Below, piece after piece: positions 1 through 7,069 of a DNA stretch of 11,478 nucleotides. The notes beneath the pieces were generated by a model. The model saw only the letters and a program-made list of their open reading frames with translations, was not told the origin of the DNA and ran no database searches. Source of the DNA: JANNHK01 sp034408875 (lineage in GTDB: Bacteria; Actinomycetota; Acidimicrobiia; IMCC26256; PALSA-610); assembly GCA_034408875.1 (NCBI GenBank), contig JAWXCJ010000385.1, forward strand, positions 1 to 11,478, written 5' to 3'. The position numbers were made by a program, and so were the translations under genes. The first letter of the stretch is position 1; each line of letters starts with the position of its first letter.

Positions 1-1829
1 TACTCGAGGCCCTTGGCCGAGTGCAGCGTCATGAGCGTGACGGTGCTGACTTCGGGGTCGTCGGCGTCGAGGTCGGTGACGAGCGAGATCGCTTCGAGAA
101 ACGTCTGGATGCGGTCGAGGCCTTCGGGTACCGCGGGCGTGTCGTCGCCCACACCGACGCCACCGATCGCAACGAGCCCGGAGATCTCACCGTTCTCGAC
201 CTGCTCGTCGAAGTTGCGGGCCGAACCGATCAGCTCCTGGAGGTTCTCGACGCGGCCCGCGGCTTCGACCGACCGTTCGGCTTCGAGTTCGGCGAGGTAG
301 CCGCTGCGGGACAGCACCGCTTCGAGCGCGGATGCGACACCGCCCTTCGCGGCCTCGGTGACCTCGTCGACGAGCTCGAGCAGGTCCTTGATGCCGCCGA
401 GCGCCTTGCCCGACACGCCCGCGACCGCCGCGCTGCGGGCTGCTTCGCGGAACGTGACGTTCGCACCCTTGGCGTAGGAGTCGATCTTGTTGACGGACGT
501 GTCGCCCACACCGCGGCGGGGCGTGTTGACGATGCGCTTCCACGACACTTCGTCGTCGGGGTTCACGAGCGCGCGCAGGTACGCGAGCGCGTCCTTGACT
601 TCGCGCCGGTCGTAGAACTTCACGCCGCCGAACACGCGGTACGGCACTCCCCCGCGCACGAGCGACTCTTCGAGCACGCGGCTCTGCACGTTGGTGCGGT
701 AGAAGACGGCGATGTCGCCGTAGCGATGGTGGTTCTCGTCGACGAGCCGGTGGATCTCGCGGATGACGAACGACGCTTCGTCGTGCTCGTCGTCGCCCTG
801 GAACCGGACGATCGGTTCGCCCTCGCCCTTGTCGGTCCACAGTTGCTTGGGGCGGTGCGACGGGTTGTTCACGATCACCGAGTTGGCCGCGTCGAGAATC
901 CGCTGCGTCGACCGGTAGTTCTGGTCGAGCACCACAATCGTCGCGTCCGGGTACGCGTCCTCGAACTTAATGAGGTTGCGATAGTCGGCCCCGCGGAACT
1001 TGTAAATCGACTGGTCGAGGTCTCCGACGACCATGATGCTGCGGCTCTCGGCGCTCAGCAGGCGGACGAGTTCCCATTGGGCAAGGTTGGTGTCTTGGAA
1101 CTCGTCGACGAGGACATGCTTGAAGCGCTGCTGGTAGCGCGCCAGTGCTTCGGGGTGCTCGCGGAACAGGCGTACTGCGAGTACGAGCAAGTCGTCGAAG
1201 TCGACGGCCGATGCGTCGGCGAGTCGGCGCTGGTATTCGGTGTACACCTCGGAGAGCCGGCGTTCGGCCGGGTTCACGGCCATGTCGCGATACTGCGCGG
1301 GCAGCACGAGTTCGTTCTTCAGTGCGCTGATCTGGTTGTGCAGCGCGCGGGCCGGGAACCGCTTCGGATCGAGGTTGAGGTCGCGCCGCACCCACTCGGT
1401 GAGGCGCTGCGAGTCGGCCTGGTCGTAGATCGTGAAGCTCGACCGGTAGCCGAGCAGGCTCGCCTCGCGGCGCAGGATGCGCGAGCACGCGGCGTGGAAG
1501 GTCGACACCCACATCCGCTGCGCGACCGGACCGACCAGGGCGGCGACCCGTTCCTTCATCTCGCCCGCGGCCTTGTTGGTGAACGTGATCGCGAGCAGCT
1601 CGAACGGCGACGCGCCCAGCTCGCGGATGAGGTAGGCGAGCCGGTGGGTGAGCACCCGGGTCTTGCCCGAGCCCGCCCCGGCGATAACCAGCACCGGGCC
1701 CGGCGGGAGCGTGACGGCCTCGAGCTGGGCGGGGTTCAGGCCCGACAGGTCGAGCTCGGGCCGCGGGGGCCGGGCGTAGGGATCTGGCGGAGGCTCGACC
1801 TCCGGTGCGTGGGAAACGGGCTCCGCCAC
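1..1829 (-). CDS. pcrA: UvrD/PcrA superfamily 1A DNA helicase, C-terminus cut off by window edge
   Basis: ATP-dependent 3'-5' DNA helicase of the UvrD1/PcrA type, acting in nucleotide excision repair, mismatch processing and removal of recombination intermediates (family knowledge). The sequence shows 609 codons with the SF1A motifs in order: Q motif LNPAQLEAV (residues 31-39), Walker A AGAGSGKT (50-57), TFTNKAA, Walker B VDEFQDTN (241-248), GDLDQSIYKFRGAD (269-282), QNYRST (303-308), and the start of motif V, HSAKGLE (603-609), where the window ends. Family members are usually 700-800 residues, so roughly the last fifth, including motif VI, is missing. The start is taken as GTG at 1827-1829; the in-frame stop at 1860-1862 limits any extension, and no strong Shine-Dalgarno is visible. 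An ATG at 1835-1837 is out of frame. The frame is open with all motifs intact, so it appears functional. PcrA versus UvrD is a naming choice. Confidence 0.95.
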   Translation of the reverse strand, partial: MAEPVSHAPEVEPPPDPYARPPRPELDLSGLNPAQLEAVTLPPGPVLVIAGAGSGKTRVLTHRLAYLIRELGASPFELLAITFTNKAAGEMKERVAALVGPVAQRMWVSTFHAACSRILRREASLLGYRSSFTIYDQADSQRLTEWVRRDLNLDPKRFPARALHNQISALKNELVLPAQYRDMAVNPAERRLSEVYTEYQRRLADASAVDFDDLLVLAVRLFREHPEALARYQQRFKHVLVDEFQDTNLAQWELVRLLSAESRSIMVVGDLDQSIYKFRGADYRNLIKFEDAYPDATIVVLDQNYRSTQRILDAANSVIVNNPSHRPKQLWTDKGEGEPIVRFQGDDEHDEASFVIREIHRLVDENHHRYGDIAVFYRTNVQSRVLEESLVRGGVPYRVFGGVKFYDRREVKDALAYLRALVNPDDEVSWKRIVNTPRRGVGDTSVNKIDSYAKGANVTFREAARSAAVAGVSGKALGGIKDLLELVDEVTEAAKGGVASALEAVLSRSGYLAELEAERSVEAAGRVENLQELIGSARNFDEQVENGEISGLVAIGGVGVGDDTPAVPEGLDRIQTFLEAISLVTDLDADDPEVSTVTLMTLHSAKGLE

Positions 1830-1901
1830 CAGGTCATCGTACCGATGTGGCGAGACGAATCACATACGTGTGAGTCAACCAAAACGACCTCGGGGGGGTG
1901 A

Positions 1902-2133
1902 GATGGAGTCTGGCCGAAGGTGCGCGACTACGAAAACCCGGCCTCGTGGCTGCGAAAGGTCGCCGTCAACCGTGCCCTCAACCAGCGGCGGGGAAGATCT
2001 CGACAGAACCGCGCCACGGAACGCATCGCCGCGCCGCCGATGGCACCGGCCGAGCCGGCCGCGGTCGACAACGACCTGTGGCAAGCGGTGCCGCCGACTG
2101 CGCTCGAACCTGGAAGTGAACGATGGCGCCTGA
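1902..2133 (+). pseudogene. Remnant of an ECF-type RNA polymerase sigma factor
   Basis: Translated from 1902 the sequence reads DGVWPKVRDYENPASWLRK and continues VAVNRALNQRRGRSRQ. This matches the end of sigma region 2 and the following linker in actinobacterial ECF/SigE-like factors, which typically read as W-K-V-x-x-Y-x-N-P-x-x-W-L-R-x-V-A-x-N-R. An in-frame TGA at 1899-1901 cuts off everything upstream, and the 70 bp to the helicase start do not encode the missing first part of region 2. After DNDLWQAV (to about 2090) the region 4 helix-turn-helix is absent. A typical sigma C-terminal tail, RSNLEVNDGA followed by TGA, appears in another frame at 2101-2133, overlapping the ATG of the next gene. 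I infer a 5' truncation plus an internal frame-changing deletion. A GTG at 1920 could start a short product, but it would lack both DNA-binding regions. An assembly error is an alternative explanation. Confidence 0.62.
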
Positions 2134-3382
2134 ACCCGAAGACCTCTCGGCCGATCTCGACGCTCTGGTCGCCGCGCCCGACGTCGACCATGCGTGGGGC
2201 GCGTTTCGCCGCCGACTCGCGCGGCGCCGGGCGGCGCGTGTATCCGCGGTTGCAGTCGTTGTCGCACTCGGGATCGGCGGCAGTCTCGTGGTGCTCGACG
2301 ACGACGAACCCGACGGCATCGTCACGACACCTCCATCGGAAGAGACGACGACGTCGACATCGGTCGCGGCGCCGACGACGACCATGGACACGGTCATCAC
2401 CGTTCCGTCGCCGACCGACGCGCCGACAGCGACCATGACTCCCGCACCCGTGCTGAGCCTCGGTGCACCCCGAGAGATCGGCGACGGGCCGCTGCAGCAA
2501 CGGCGCTCGGCGGCAACGGCGTGGAACGGCACCGACTTGTTCATCTGGGGCGGGAACGAGGTGACGGGCATGCCCGTGTGGACCGCGGCGGGCGCGATCT
2601 ACAACGCACTGGCCGACGTCTGGCGGGGATTCGCACCGGCGCCGCGCGCGCTGGCCGCGCCGCAGGCATGGTGGATCGGAAACGACGTCGTCGTCATCGG
2701 CGACGACGGCGCGCTGGCTTGGAACGTCGACCGCGACGAGTGGCGCGAACTCGCGGCGCCGCCGCGTTCACTCGGCCGCGCGATCGCCGTGGGTTCCAAG
2801 ATCTTCGCGCCGGTCTCCGGGCTCCAATACGACGTTGCCTCGAACTCGTGGTCTGAGATCGCGCCGTTGCCGGAGCACGACGAGTTCACGTGGGTCGACG
2901 TCGAGTCGACGGGACGCGAGGTGATCGTGTTCGCCTTGCCTTCGGTGTGGCGCTACGAGTCGTCGAGCAACCGCTGGGTGAGTCTCCCCGACTCCGGGCT
3001 CACGTACGGCGCCGGCGCGACCATCGGTGACCGGTTGTTGGCGACCGACGGCATTTCGTTGCGGGTCCTGCCTGCGCTCGACGCAGCGGAGTGGGTCGAC
3101 GCACCGTTTGCCGATCTCCGCGACAGTGAGTGCGGCGGCGATCTGCACGTCGAGAACGGCGTCGTGTGGTACGTCGACTGCCGCAATCAGGTCATGTCCG
3201 CGGTCGGCGACACGTACACGTGGGTTCGGGCAGCCGACGTCCCCCGCGACACGTCGAGGAGCGTCGGCGCGGACCGCTTCTTCGTCGGCTCGGATCGCCT
3301 CGTCGGATACGGCGGTTTGTCGGACGTGTTCGCGCTGCTCGAACCCGACATCTTCATGATTCCGTTCAGCTCTCGACCATAA
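2123..3382 (+). CDS. Single-pass membrane protein with kelch-like extracytoplasmic domain
   Basis: A 419-residue protein. It has a short cytoplasmic N-terminus (about 1-38) ending in the basic run RRRLARRRAAR, one hydrophobic segment (about 40-58), an acidic patch (DDDEPDG), and a Thr/Pro-rich linker (about 66-109). The exterior domain contains kelch-type blades, for example RRSAATAWNGTDLFIWGG and later W-containing strands such as VDRDEWRELAAPP and YDVASNSWSEIAPLP. A beta-propeller facing the cell surface is therefore likely. Similar proteins often sit directly after ECF sigma genes in Acidimicrobiia-like genomes, and here the ATG lies inside the tail of the sigma remnant, so it was probably translated by coupling with that gene. 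There is no zinc anti-sigma HxxxCxxC motif, so an anti-sigma role is unproven. The gene itself is intact although its presumed partner is broken. Its stop overlaps the convergent dtd gene by 17 nt. The ligand is unknown. Confidence 0.8.
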   Translation: MAPEPEDLSADLDALVAAPDVDHAWGAFRRRLARRRAARVSAVAVVVALGIGGSLVVLDDDEPDGIVTTPPSEETTTSTSVAAPTTTMDTVITVPSPTDAPTATMTPAPVLSLGAPREIGDGPLQQRRSAATAWNGTDLFIWGGNEVTGMPVWTAAGAIYNALADVWRGFAPAPRALAAPQAWWIGNDVVVIGDDGALAWNVDRDEWRELAAPPRSLGRAIAVGSKIFAPVSGLQYDVASNSWSEIAPLPEHDEFTWVDVESTGREVIVFALPSVWRYESSSNRWVSLPDSGLTYGAGATIGDRLLATDGISLRVLPALDAAEWVDAPFADLRDSECGGDLHVENGVVWYVDCRNQVMSAVGDTYTWVRAADVPRDTSRSVGADRFFVGSDRLVGYGGLSDVFALLEPDIFMIPFSSRP

Positions 3383-3803
3383 GCGTGACCGGCCCGTCGT
3401 TGACGAGCGCAACCTGCATCTCGGCCCGGAACCGTCCGGTCGCGATCGGCACCCCCGTCGCGGCGAGCGCGTGCGTGAACGCGTCGACGAGCGGCTCCGC
3501 GACCTCGGGCGGCGCCGCCGCCGACCACGCCGGTCGCCGCCCCTTGTTCGCGTCGCCGTAGAGCGTGAATTGCGAGACGACGAGCACCGCGCCACCGGTG
3601 TCGAGCACCGACAGGTTCATCACCCCGTCGCCGTCGTCGAACACCCGCACGTTCGCGACCTTGGTCGCGACCTTCTGCGCAATCTCTCGCGTGTCGTCGT
3701 GCGCAACACCGACGAGCACGCACAGGCCGGCGCCGATTTCGCCGACGACGTCGCCGTCGACCGTGACCCGAGCCTCGGTTACTCGTTGGACAAGCGCGCG
3801 CAC
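3366..3803 (-). CDS. dtd: D-aminoacyl-tRNA deacylase (DTD)
   Basis: Hydrolyses D-aminoacyl-tRNA and mischarged glycyl-tRNA(Ala) in the cytoplasm, protecting translation chirality (family knowledge). The 145 residues from GTG 3801-3803 begin VRALVQRV, the expected DTD N-terminus (M/V-RALVQRV). They contain the SQFTLYGD motif (Ser77-Gln78) and the C-terminal NDGPVT motif with the Gly-cisPro pair (137-138) that selects against L-amino acids. The length is normal for the family. A longer GTG start at 3828-3830 would add nine residues (VTTSFYGSV) without family support and would place its start codon inside a hairpin stem. One small deviation is TGRFRAEM where many homologues have TG-x-FGAxM. No good Shine-Dalgarno precedes either start. 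The gene is separated from the upstream surface-protein gene by a terminator, so it probably has its own promoter. It runs convergently into the kelch gene with a 17-nt overlap. Confidence 0.93.
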   Translation of the reverse strand: MRALVQRVTEARVTVDGDVVGEIGAGLCVLVGVAHDDTREIAQKVATKVANVRVFDDGDGVMNLSVLDTGGAVLVVSQFTLYGDANKGRRPAWSAAAPPEVAEPLVDAFTHALAATGVPIATGRFRAEMQVALVNDGPVTLMVES

Positions 3804-3820
3804 GACGGAACCGTAGAAGC

Positions 3821-3866
3821 TCGTGGTCACGGATCTTCAGGTATTCCTGAAGATTCGTGACCACGA
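3821..3866. repeat. 46-nt near-perfect inverted repeat upstream of dtd
   Basis: Arms 3821-3841 and 3846-3866 are 21 nt long and match at 20 positions. The loop is TATT (3842-3845). The core reads CTTCAGGtattCCTGAAG. The single mismatch can form a G-U pair in plus-strand RNA. It lies 17 nt upstream of the preferred dtd start and contains the alternative GTG start (3828-3830) in one arm. No T-run follows either arm, so it is not an ordinary intrinsic terminator. It could be an operator, a 5'-UTR structure or a dispersed palindromic repeat. Confidence 0.85.
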
Positions 3867-3875
3867 CACAGAAAT

Positions 3876-3904
3876 CGGCCCCGGGCGGTGCCCGGGGCCG
3901 TTTT
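3876..3904. terminator. GC-rich intrinsic terminator, possibly bidirectional
   Basis: A perfect 11-bp stem (CGGCCCCGGGC, 3876-3886, pairing with 3890-3900) has a 3-nt loop, GGT. On the plus strand it is followed by TTTT (3901-3904). On the minus strand it is followed by the weaker ATTTCTGT and preceded by AAAA. The surface-protein gene on the minus strand stops at 3926, 22 nt before it, so ending that transcript is the likely job. The plus-strand T-run is better, but the nearest plus-strand gene ends about 490 bp upstream at 3382; it may block antisense transcription into the surface-protein gene. Confidence 0.75.
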
Positions 3905-3925
3905 CCACCTACTGACGATTACTGC

Positions 3926-5194
3926 TTACGTGCCGGCGCTCCAGCGCGGGCGCTTGAACAGCGCGAGCGCTACGCCGAGGATCACCACTCCGCCGCCGAT
4001 GGCGGTGAGCGGACCGGACGACTTACCCGTGACCGGCAGTTGCGCGGCAACTGCGGGGGCGGTGGTCGTCGGCGTCGTGGTTGCCGGCGCAACGGTCGTC
4101 GTCGTTGCCGCCACAATCGCGGCACCTTCCCACACGATGGTGGCGACGTTCGACACCTGCGCGATGCCGTCACGGGTGAACGTTGCCGTCCACGTGTCGG
4201 TGCCCGGCGCGTTGCTCACGTAGGTAACCGACACGCGTCCGGCGGCGTCCGTCACTCCGGAGAGCGTCGCGCCTGCGTTCGGGCCACCGGCGGCGGCCGT
4301 GAACGTCACCGTCACACCCGGCTGGACGACACCACCGCTCTTGATTTCAGCAGTGAGTGTGGCCGTTCCGCCCGTAGCGAACGTCGAGGTCGGCGGCGTC
4401 AGTGAGATGTCGCTGGCCGACAGACCCTCACCACGGGCGACGATGTACGGGATGCCCTTGGTGCCATCGGCCGCGGTAAACGGCGTCGGCGTCGCGGGAT
4501 CTTCAGGGATCATCATCGCCAGCACGGCAAAGTCGGACGGCCACGAGTCGAATGCCTCGTGCACCGAGCAGCTCCAGTTGGAGAGGTCGGTGTCGGTGAG
4601 GCCCGTGAGTGCCGGGTGCGACGCAACGATGTGCGCGTTGTTGTTGCAGTCGGCGCTCTGCACGGTGAACGACCCGATACCAGCCAGCATCGGCACGGGT
4701 GTGTTCGGACCCGCGGAGTCGTAGTTGCAGCTCAACGTCGCGTACAGGCCGGTCCGGCCCTCGGCAGCAGCGGCAAATCCGATGCCCGAGTTCGTCAGCG
4801 CGGCGCCACCAATTGACTGGTGGAACACGGGGTCGGTCCCGATCAGAACGACGTTGCCGTTCACGACGGAACCCCACGTTGCCGCGTTCGCCTCGGCGGC
4901 CGGCGACAGCGAGTCGCACGTCGGGTCACCGATGACGATCAGTCGGTACGTCGCGAAGTCGGCGCCAGTCATCGCGGCCCACTCGACGTCGGTCTTGACC
5001 TCGACCGTGAGACCGAGAGCAATCGCAGCCTGCGCTTCGATGCTGGCTGCTCCACCACTCACCGAGCTGTCGAGGATGACTGCTTTGCCGGTCAGGGCAT
5101 CGGCTGTGGGCGCCCCCGCGACCGTGCCGATGCCGATAATCGTCGCGGCTGCCGCGACCGCGCCGATACGACGCGCCCATTTCCTTACCTTCAT
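3926..5194 (-). CDS. Secreted surface protein with Big_1-like domain and LPVTG sorting signal
   Basis: A 422-residue exported protein. The signal peptide has basic residues (KVRKWARR), a hydrophobic core, and a probable cleavage site after ADA (33). An N-terminal alpha/beta-looking domain follows (about 36-290), with KAVILDSS, YRLIVIGDP and NVVLIGTDP strands reminiscent of a flavodoxin/GATase-like Rossmann fold; its function is unknown. Next comes a bacterial Ig-like (invasin/Big_1) domain (about 297-375, with TLTAEIKSGGVVQPGVTVTFT and TDAAGRVSVTY), then a Thr/Ala/Pro-rich stalk. The C-terminal sorting signal has LPVTG at 386-390, a hydrophobic helix (about 396-413) and a KRPR tail. This is a sortase substrate pattern, so covalent cell-wall anchoring is predicted. 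The ATG at 5192-5194 is chosen for its signal peptide and the excellent Shine-Dalgarno GGGAGGGG 5 nt upstream (5200-5207), rather than an in-frame start at 5302. No sortase gene is in the window. Confidence 0.88.
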   Translation of the reverse strand: MKVRKWARRIGAVAAAATIIGIGTVAGAPTADALTGKAVILDSSVSGGAASIEAQAAIALGLTVEVKTDVEWAAMTGADFATYRLIVIGDPTCDSLSPAAEANAATWGSVVNGNVVLIGTDPVFHQSIGGAALTNSGIGFAAAAEGRTGLYATLSCNYDSAGPNTPVPMLAGIGSFTVQSADCNNNAHIVASHPALTGLTDTDLSNWSCSVHEAFDSWPSDFAVLAMMIPEDPATPTPFTAADGTKGIPYIVARGEGLSASDISLTPPTSTFATGGTATLTAEIKSGGVVQPGVTVTFTAAAGGPNAGATLSGVTDAAGRVSVTYVSNAPGTDTWTATFTRDGIAQVSNVATIVWEGAAIVAATTTTVAPATTTPTTTAPAVAAQLPVTGKSSGPLTAIGGGVVILGVALALFKRPRWSAGT

Positions 5195-5407
5195 GGTGTC
5201 CCCTCCCGAGCCAACCCTTGCCCCACCGCCGGACCCCCAGTGAAGGGCCTGCGTCACCCTATGCGCAACGGCATTTTCTACTCGAATCGTCCCAATGCTC
5301 ACAGAATCGGGGGTGATTTCGAGCTATCTCCGTCACTATTACGTTACGTCGGTACGCTCCGTGGCCGTGGCGACGAGATGAAGAATCTGGAAATCGCGGC
5401 GGGGTAA
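5195..5407. promoter_or_regulatory. Divergent intergenic region between the LPVTG protein and flavin reductase genes
   Basis: This 213-bp space must hold the promoters of two divergent genes. The Shine-Dalgarno of the surface-protein gene is at 5200-5207. The stretch 5260-5345 is noticeably more AT-rich than its surroundings, as expected for promoters, but I could not identify a convincing -35/-10 pair on either strand. A nine-codon open frame (5378-5407) ends directly against the flavin reductase start. Confidence 0.5.
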
Positions 5408-5974
5408 GTGATCGATCCGAAGCTCAAACGCGCGCTCGGCCAGATGATCAAGGGCGTACAAGTGGTCGCGACGACGCACGAGGGCGTGACTCGCGCGTAT
5501 ACCTCGCACTGGGTTACGCAGGTCGCGTTCGAGACGCCGATCGTGATGGCATCGGTGTCCCCCAAGCACGACACCCACCCGCTCATTACCGCCACGGGCT
5601 GGTTCTCGGTGTCGGTGCTCGCGGGCGACCAGGTCGAGGCCGGCCAGTATTTCTCGTATCCCGGCCGGCGGTTCCGCTACGTGGCCGACGAGTTGCTGAC
5701 CGTCGTCGACGGCACGCCGATCGTGGCCGACTGCATCGCGTGGATGCGCTGCGAGGTGTTCGAGCGCAAGCCGATGGCCGACCACGACCTGTTCTTCGCC
5801 AACGTCACCGCGTACGGGTACGGCCGACTGAAGGCCGACCCACTCGCGTACTCCGCCCGCCACGGCTGGCGCATCGCCGACACGAAAGCGCGCGAGAAAG
5901 GCGTGTCGATACGAGACCGGCTCCTCGCCCGCCTGGGCGAAGACCCCTCTCCGGACGATCTCGACGACGAATAA
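5408..5974 (+). CDS. Flavin reductase-like, FMN-binding split-barrel protein
   Basis: A 188-residue protein of the flavin reductase-like domain family (FMN-binding split barrel, DIM6/NTAB type). Such proteins use NAD(P)H to reduce flavin for partner monooxygenases or act as FMN-bound oxidoreductases. Supporting segments are the N-terminal LGQMIKGVQVVATTHEG, the FMN-contacting stretch TSHWVTQVAFETPIVMASV (33-51) followed by SPKHDTHPL, FSVSVLA (66-72), and ADHDLFFANV (124-133), equivalent to the family's GDHxLF-x-x-V. A charged tail (about 150-188) ends in DDLDDE. The substrate cannot be told from sequence, and no monooxygenase lies beside it. The start is GTG 5408-5410, abutting the TAA of a nine-codon frame, with GCGGGG just upstream as a weak ribosome site. 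An ATG 12 codons in (MIKGV) is a less likely start because it would cut into the conserved N-terminus. A hairpin begins 3 nt after its stop. Confidence 0.82.
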   Translation: MIDPKLKRALGQMIKGVQVVATTHEGVTRAYTSHWVTQVAFETPIVMASVSPKHDTHPLITATGWFSVSVLAGDQVEAGQYFSYPGRRFRYVADELLTVVDGTPIVADCIAWMRCEVFERKPMADHDLFFANVTAYGYGRLKADPLAYSARHGWRIADTKAREKGVSIRDRLLARLGEDPSPDDLDDE

Positions 5975-5977
5975 CCG

Positions 5978-6025
5978 TTCTGGACGCGCGTATCTGTTTC
6001 CGACAACAGATACGCGCGTCCAGAA
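5978..6025. repeat. 48-nt hairpin repeat, copy 1 (left of nuclease gene)
   Basis: A perfect inverted repeat. Arms 5978-5998 and 6005-6025 are 21 nt each, beginning TTCTGGACGCGCG and ending CGCGCGTCCAGAA. The loop is TCCGAC. It starts 3 nt after the TAA of the flavin reductase gene. There is no T-run on either side, so it is not a typical intrinsic terminator. The same element occurs again at 7070-7117. Confidence 0.93.
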
Positions 6026-6073
6026 GCGGGGGTTGGGGGAAGTTGTCTCACCTCCGGGGCAACCTGGCTCCCC

Positions 6074-7066
6074 ATGCATTGGGAACAGGCGTTCCGTGAG
6101 GAAGCCGAACGACAGCACGGCTTGCTGGCGAAGTTCCATGTGGCGAGGCTCGGCTTCGACTCCGACCACTGGTGGCGGGCAGCCCGATCGCAGCGGTGGG
6201 AGCTCTTGAGTGCTCGCGTCCTGCGCCTGCACGGGGTGCCCGAAACCGACGAACAGCGCGCACTGGCCGCCGTGTTCGACGCCAGCCCCGGCGCAGTACT
6301 TCACGGATCGACAACGCTCGCATGGTTCGGTTCACGCGGATACGACCTGGCGACGATCCGCGTGGCGCGATCACGGGGGATCAGCGGAGCCGGCGTCGAA
6401 CTCGGCCACCTACACCAACTACGCCGGATCCGCGCGCACGATGTCGTCGTCGCACGGGGCGTGCCTACGGAAACGCCTCTGCGGGCTCTGTGGGCCGAGG
6501 CGGCAAAGTTCGCGGCGCCGCACCGTTTCGAGTTCGGTGTCCGCCGCATCGGCCGGCTGTTGGACGACGCGCACGTACGTGGTCTCGTCACGTGGTCTGC
6601 GCTCCACGAGATGGTCGACGACATCAGCGAACGCGGGCGAGCCGGTACCAAGCTCATGCGGGAGCTCGCCCAGAGCCGCCACCCGGGGTCGAGCCCGACC
6701 GAGAGCCGCAACGAGGACCGATTCGAGGAGACAATCCGAACGGCCGGCATCTCGTCGCTGCGACGCCAAGTCGTGATCGGAGGGCACGAGCCGATCGGTC
6801 GTGTCGACTACTGCGACAGCGATCTCCCGCTCGTGGTCGAGGTCAACAGCGTTACGTACCACTCGTCGCCGAGCGATCGCGTCGAGGACAAGGTTCGCTA
6901 TCAACGGTTCAACGACGCCGGATTCACCGTCGCCGTCGTGTGGGAACACGACCTGTGGTCCGACAAAGGCGCCGTCCTCGACACGATCAGGCTCGCCCGC
7001 AAGCACGCGCACGCCCGCGACCGGGTCGTCGTGCACACGCCATCGTGCCCGTGGCCACGGCATTGA
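6074..7066 (+). CDS. AbiEi-like N-terminus fused to a Vsr/DUF559-like nuclease domain
   Basis: A 330-residue protein. The N-terminal part (about 10-100), with RQHGLLAKFHVARLGFDS, the RWELL-x-x-RVLRLHG turn and AVLHGSTTLAWFG, resembles the winged-helix start and following domain of AbiEi-type antitoxin-like proteins. The C-terminal third resembles the Vsr-like PD-(D/E)XK fold of DUF559. It has an acidic helix NEDRFEETI (213-221), GRVDY with Asp245, LVVEVNS with Glu256, YH with His263, then D-R-V-E-D-K-V-R-Y and GFTVAVVWEHDLW. The usual E-V-D-G after the strand is E-V-N-S here. The family is common in Actinobacteria, but its biological role is not established as far as I know. No AbiEii toxin, methylase or MutL-type partner is adjacent. 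The ATG at 6074 gives a full N-terminus; no strong Shine-Dalgarno is seen. Matching hairpins flank the gene. DNA cleavage is inferred from fold resemblance only. Confidence 0.78.
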   Translation: MHWEQAFREEAERQHGLLAKFHVARLGFDSDHWWRAARSQRWELLSARVLRLHGVPETDEQRALAAVFDASPGAVLHGSTTLAWFGSRGYDLATIRVARSRGISGAGVELGHLHQLRRIRAHDVVVARGVPTETPLRALWAEAAKFAAPHRFEFGVRRIGRLLDDAHVRGLVTWSALHEMVDDISERGRAGTKLMRELAQSRHPGSSPTESRNEDRFEETIRTAGISSLRRQVVIGGHEPIGRVDYCDSDLPLVVEVNSVTYHSSPSDRVEDKVRYQRFNDAGFTVAVVWEHDLWSDKGAVLDTIRLARKHAHARDRVVVHTPSCPWPRH

Positions 7067-7069
7067 ACC

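Noticed and set aside
21..1901. A 626-codon open frame on the plus strand
   Set aside because: It is antisense to the helicase, whose minus frame carries all SF1A motifs. The predicted protein is low-complexity (Val/Asp/Glu/Arg rich) and matches no family; long antisense frames are expected at high GC.
5195..5302. Longer start for the LPVTG protein
   Set aside because: It would bury the signal peptide behind 36 residues and ignore the strong Shine-Dalgarno at 5200-5207.
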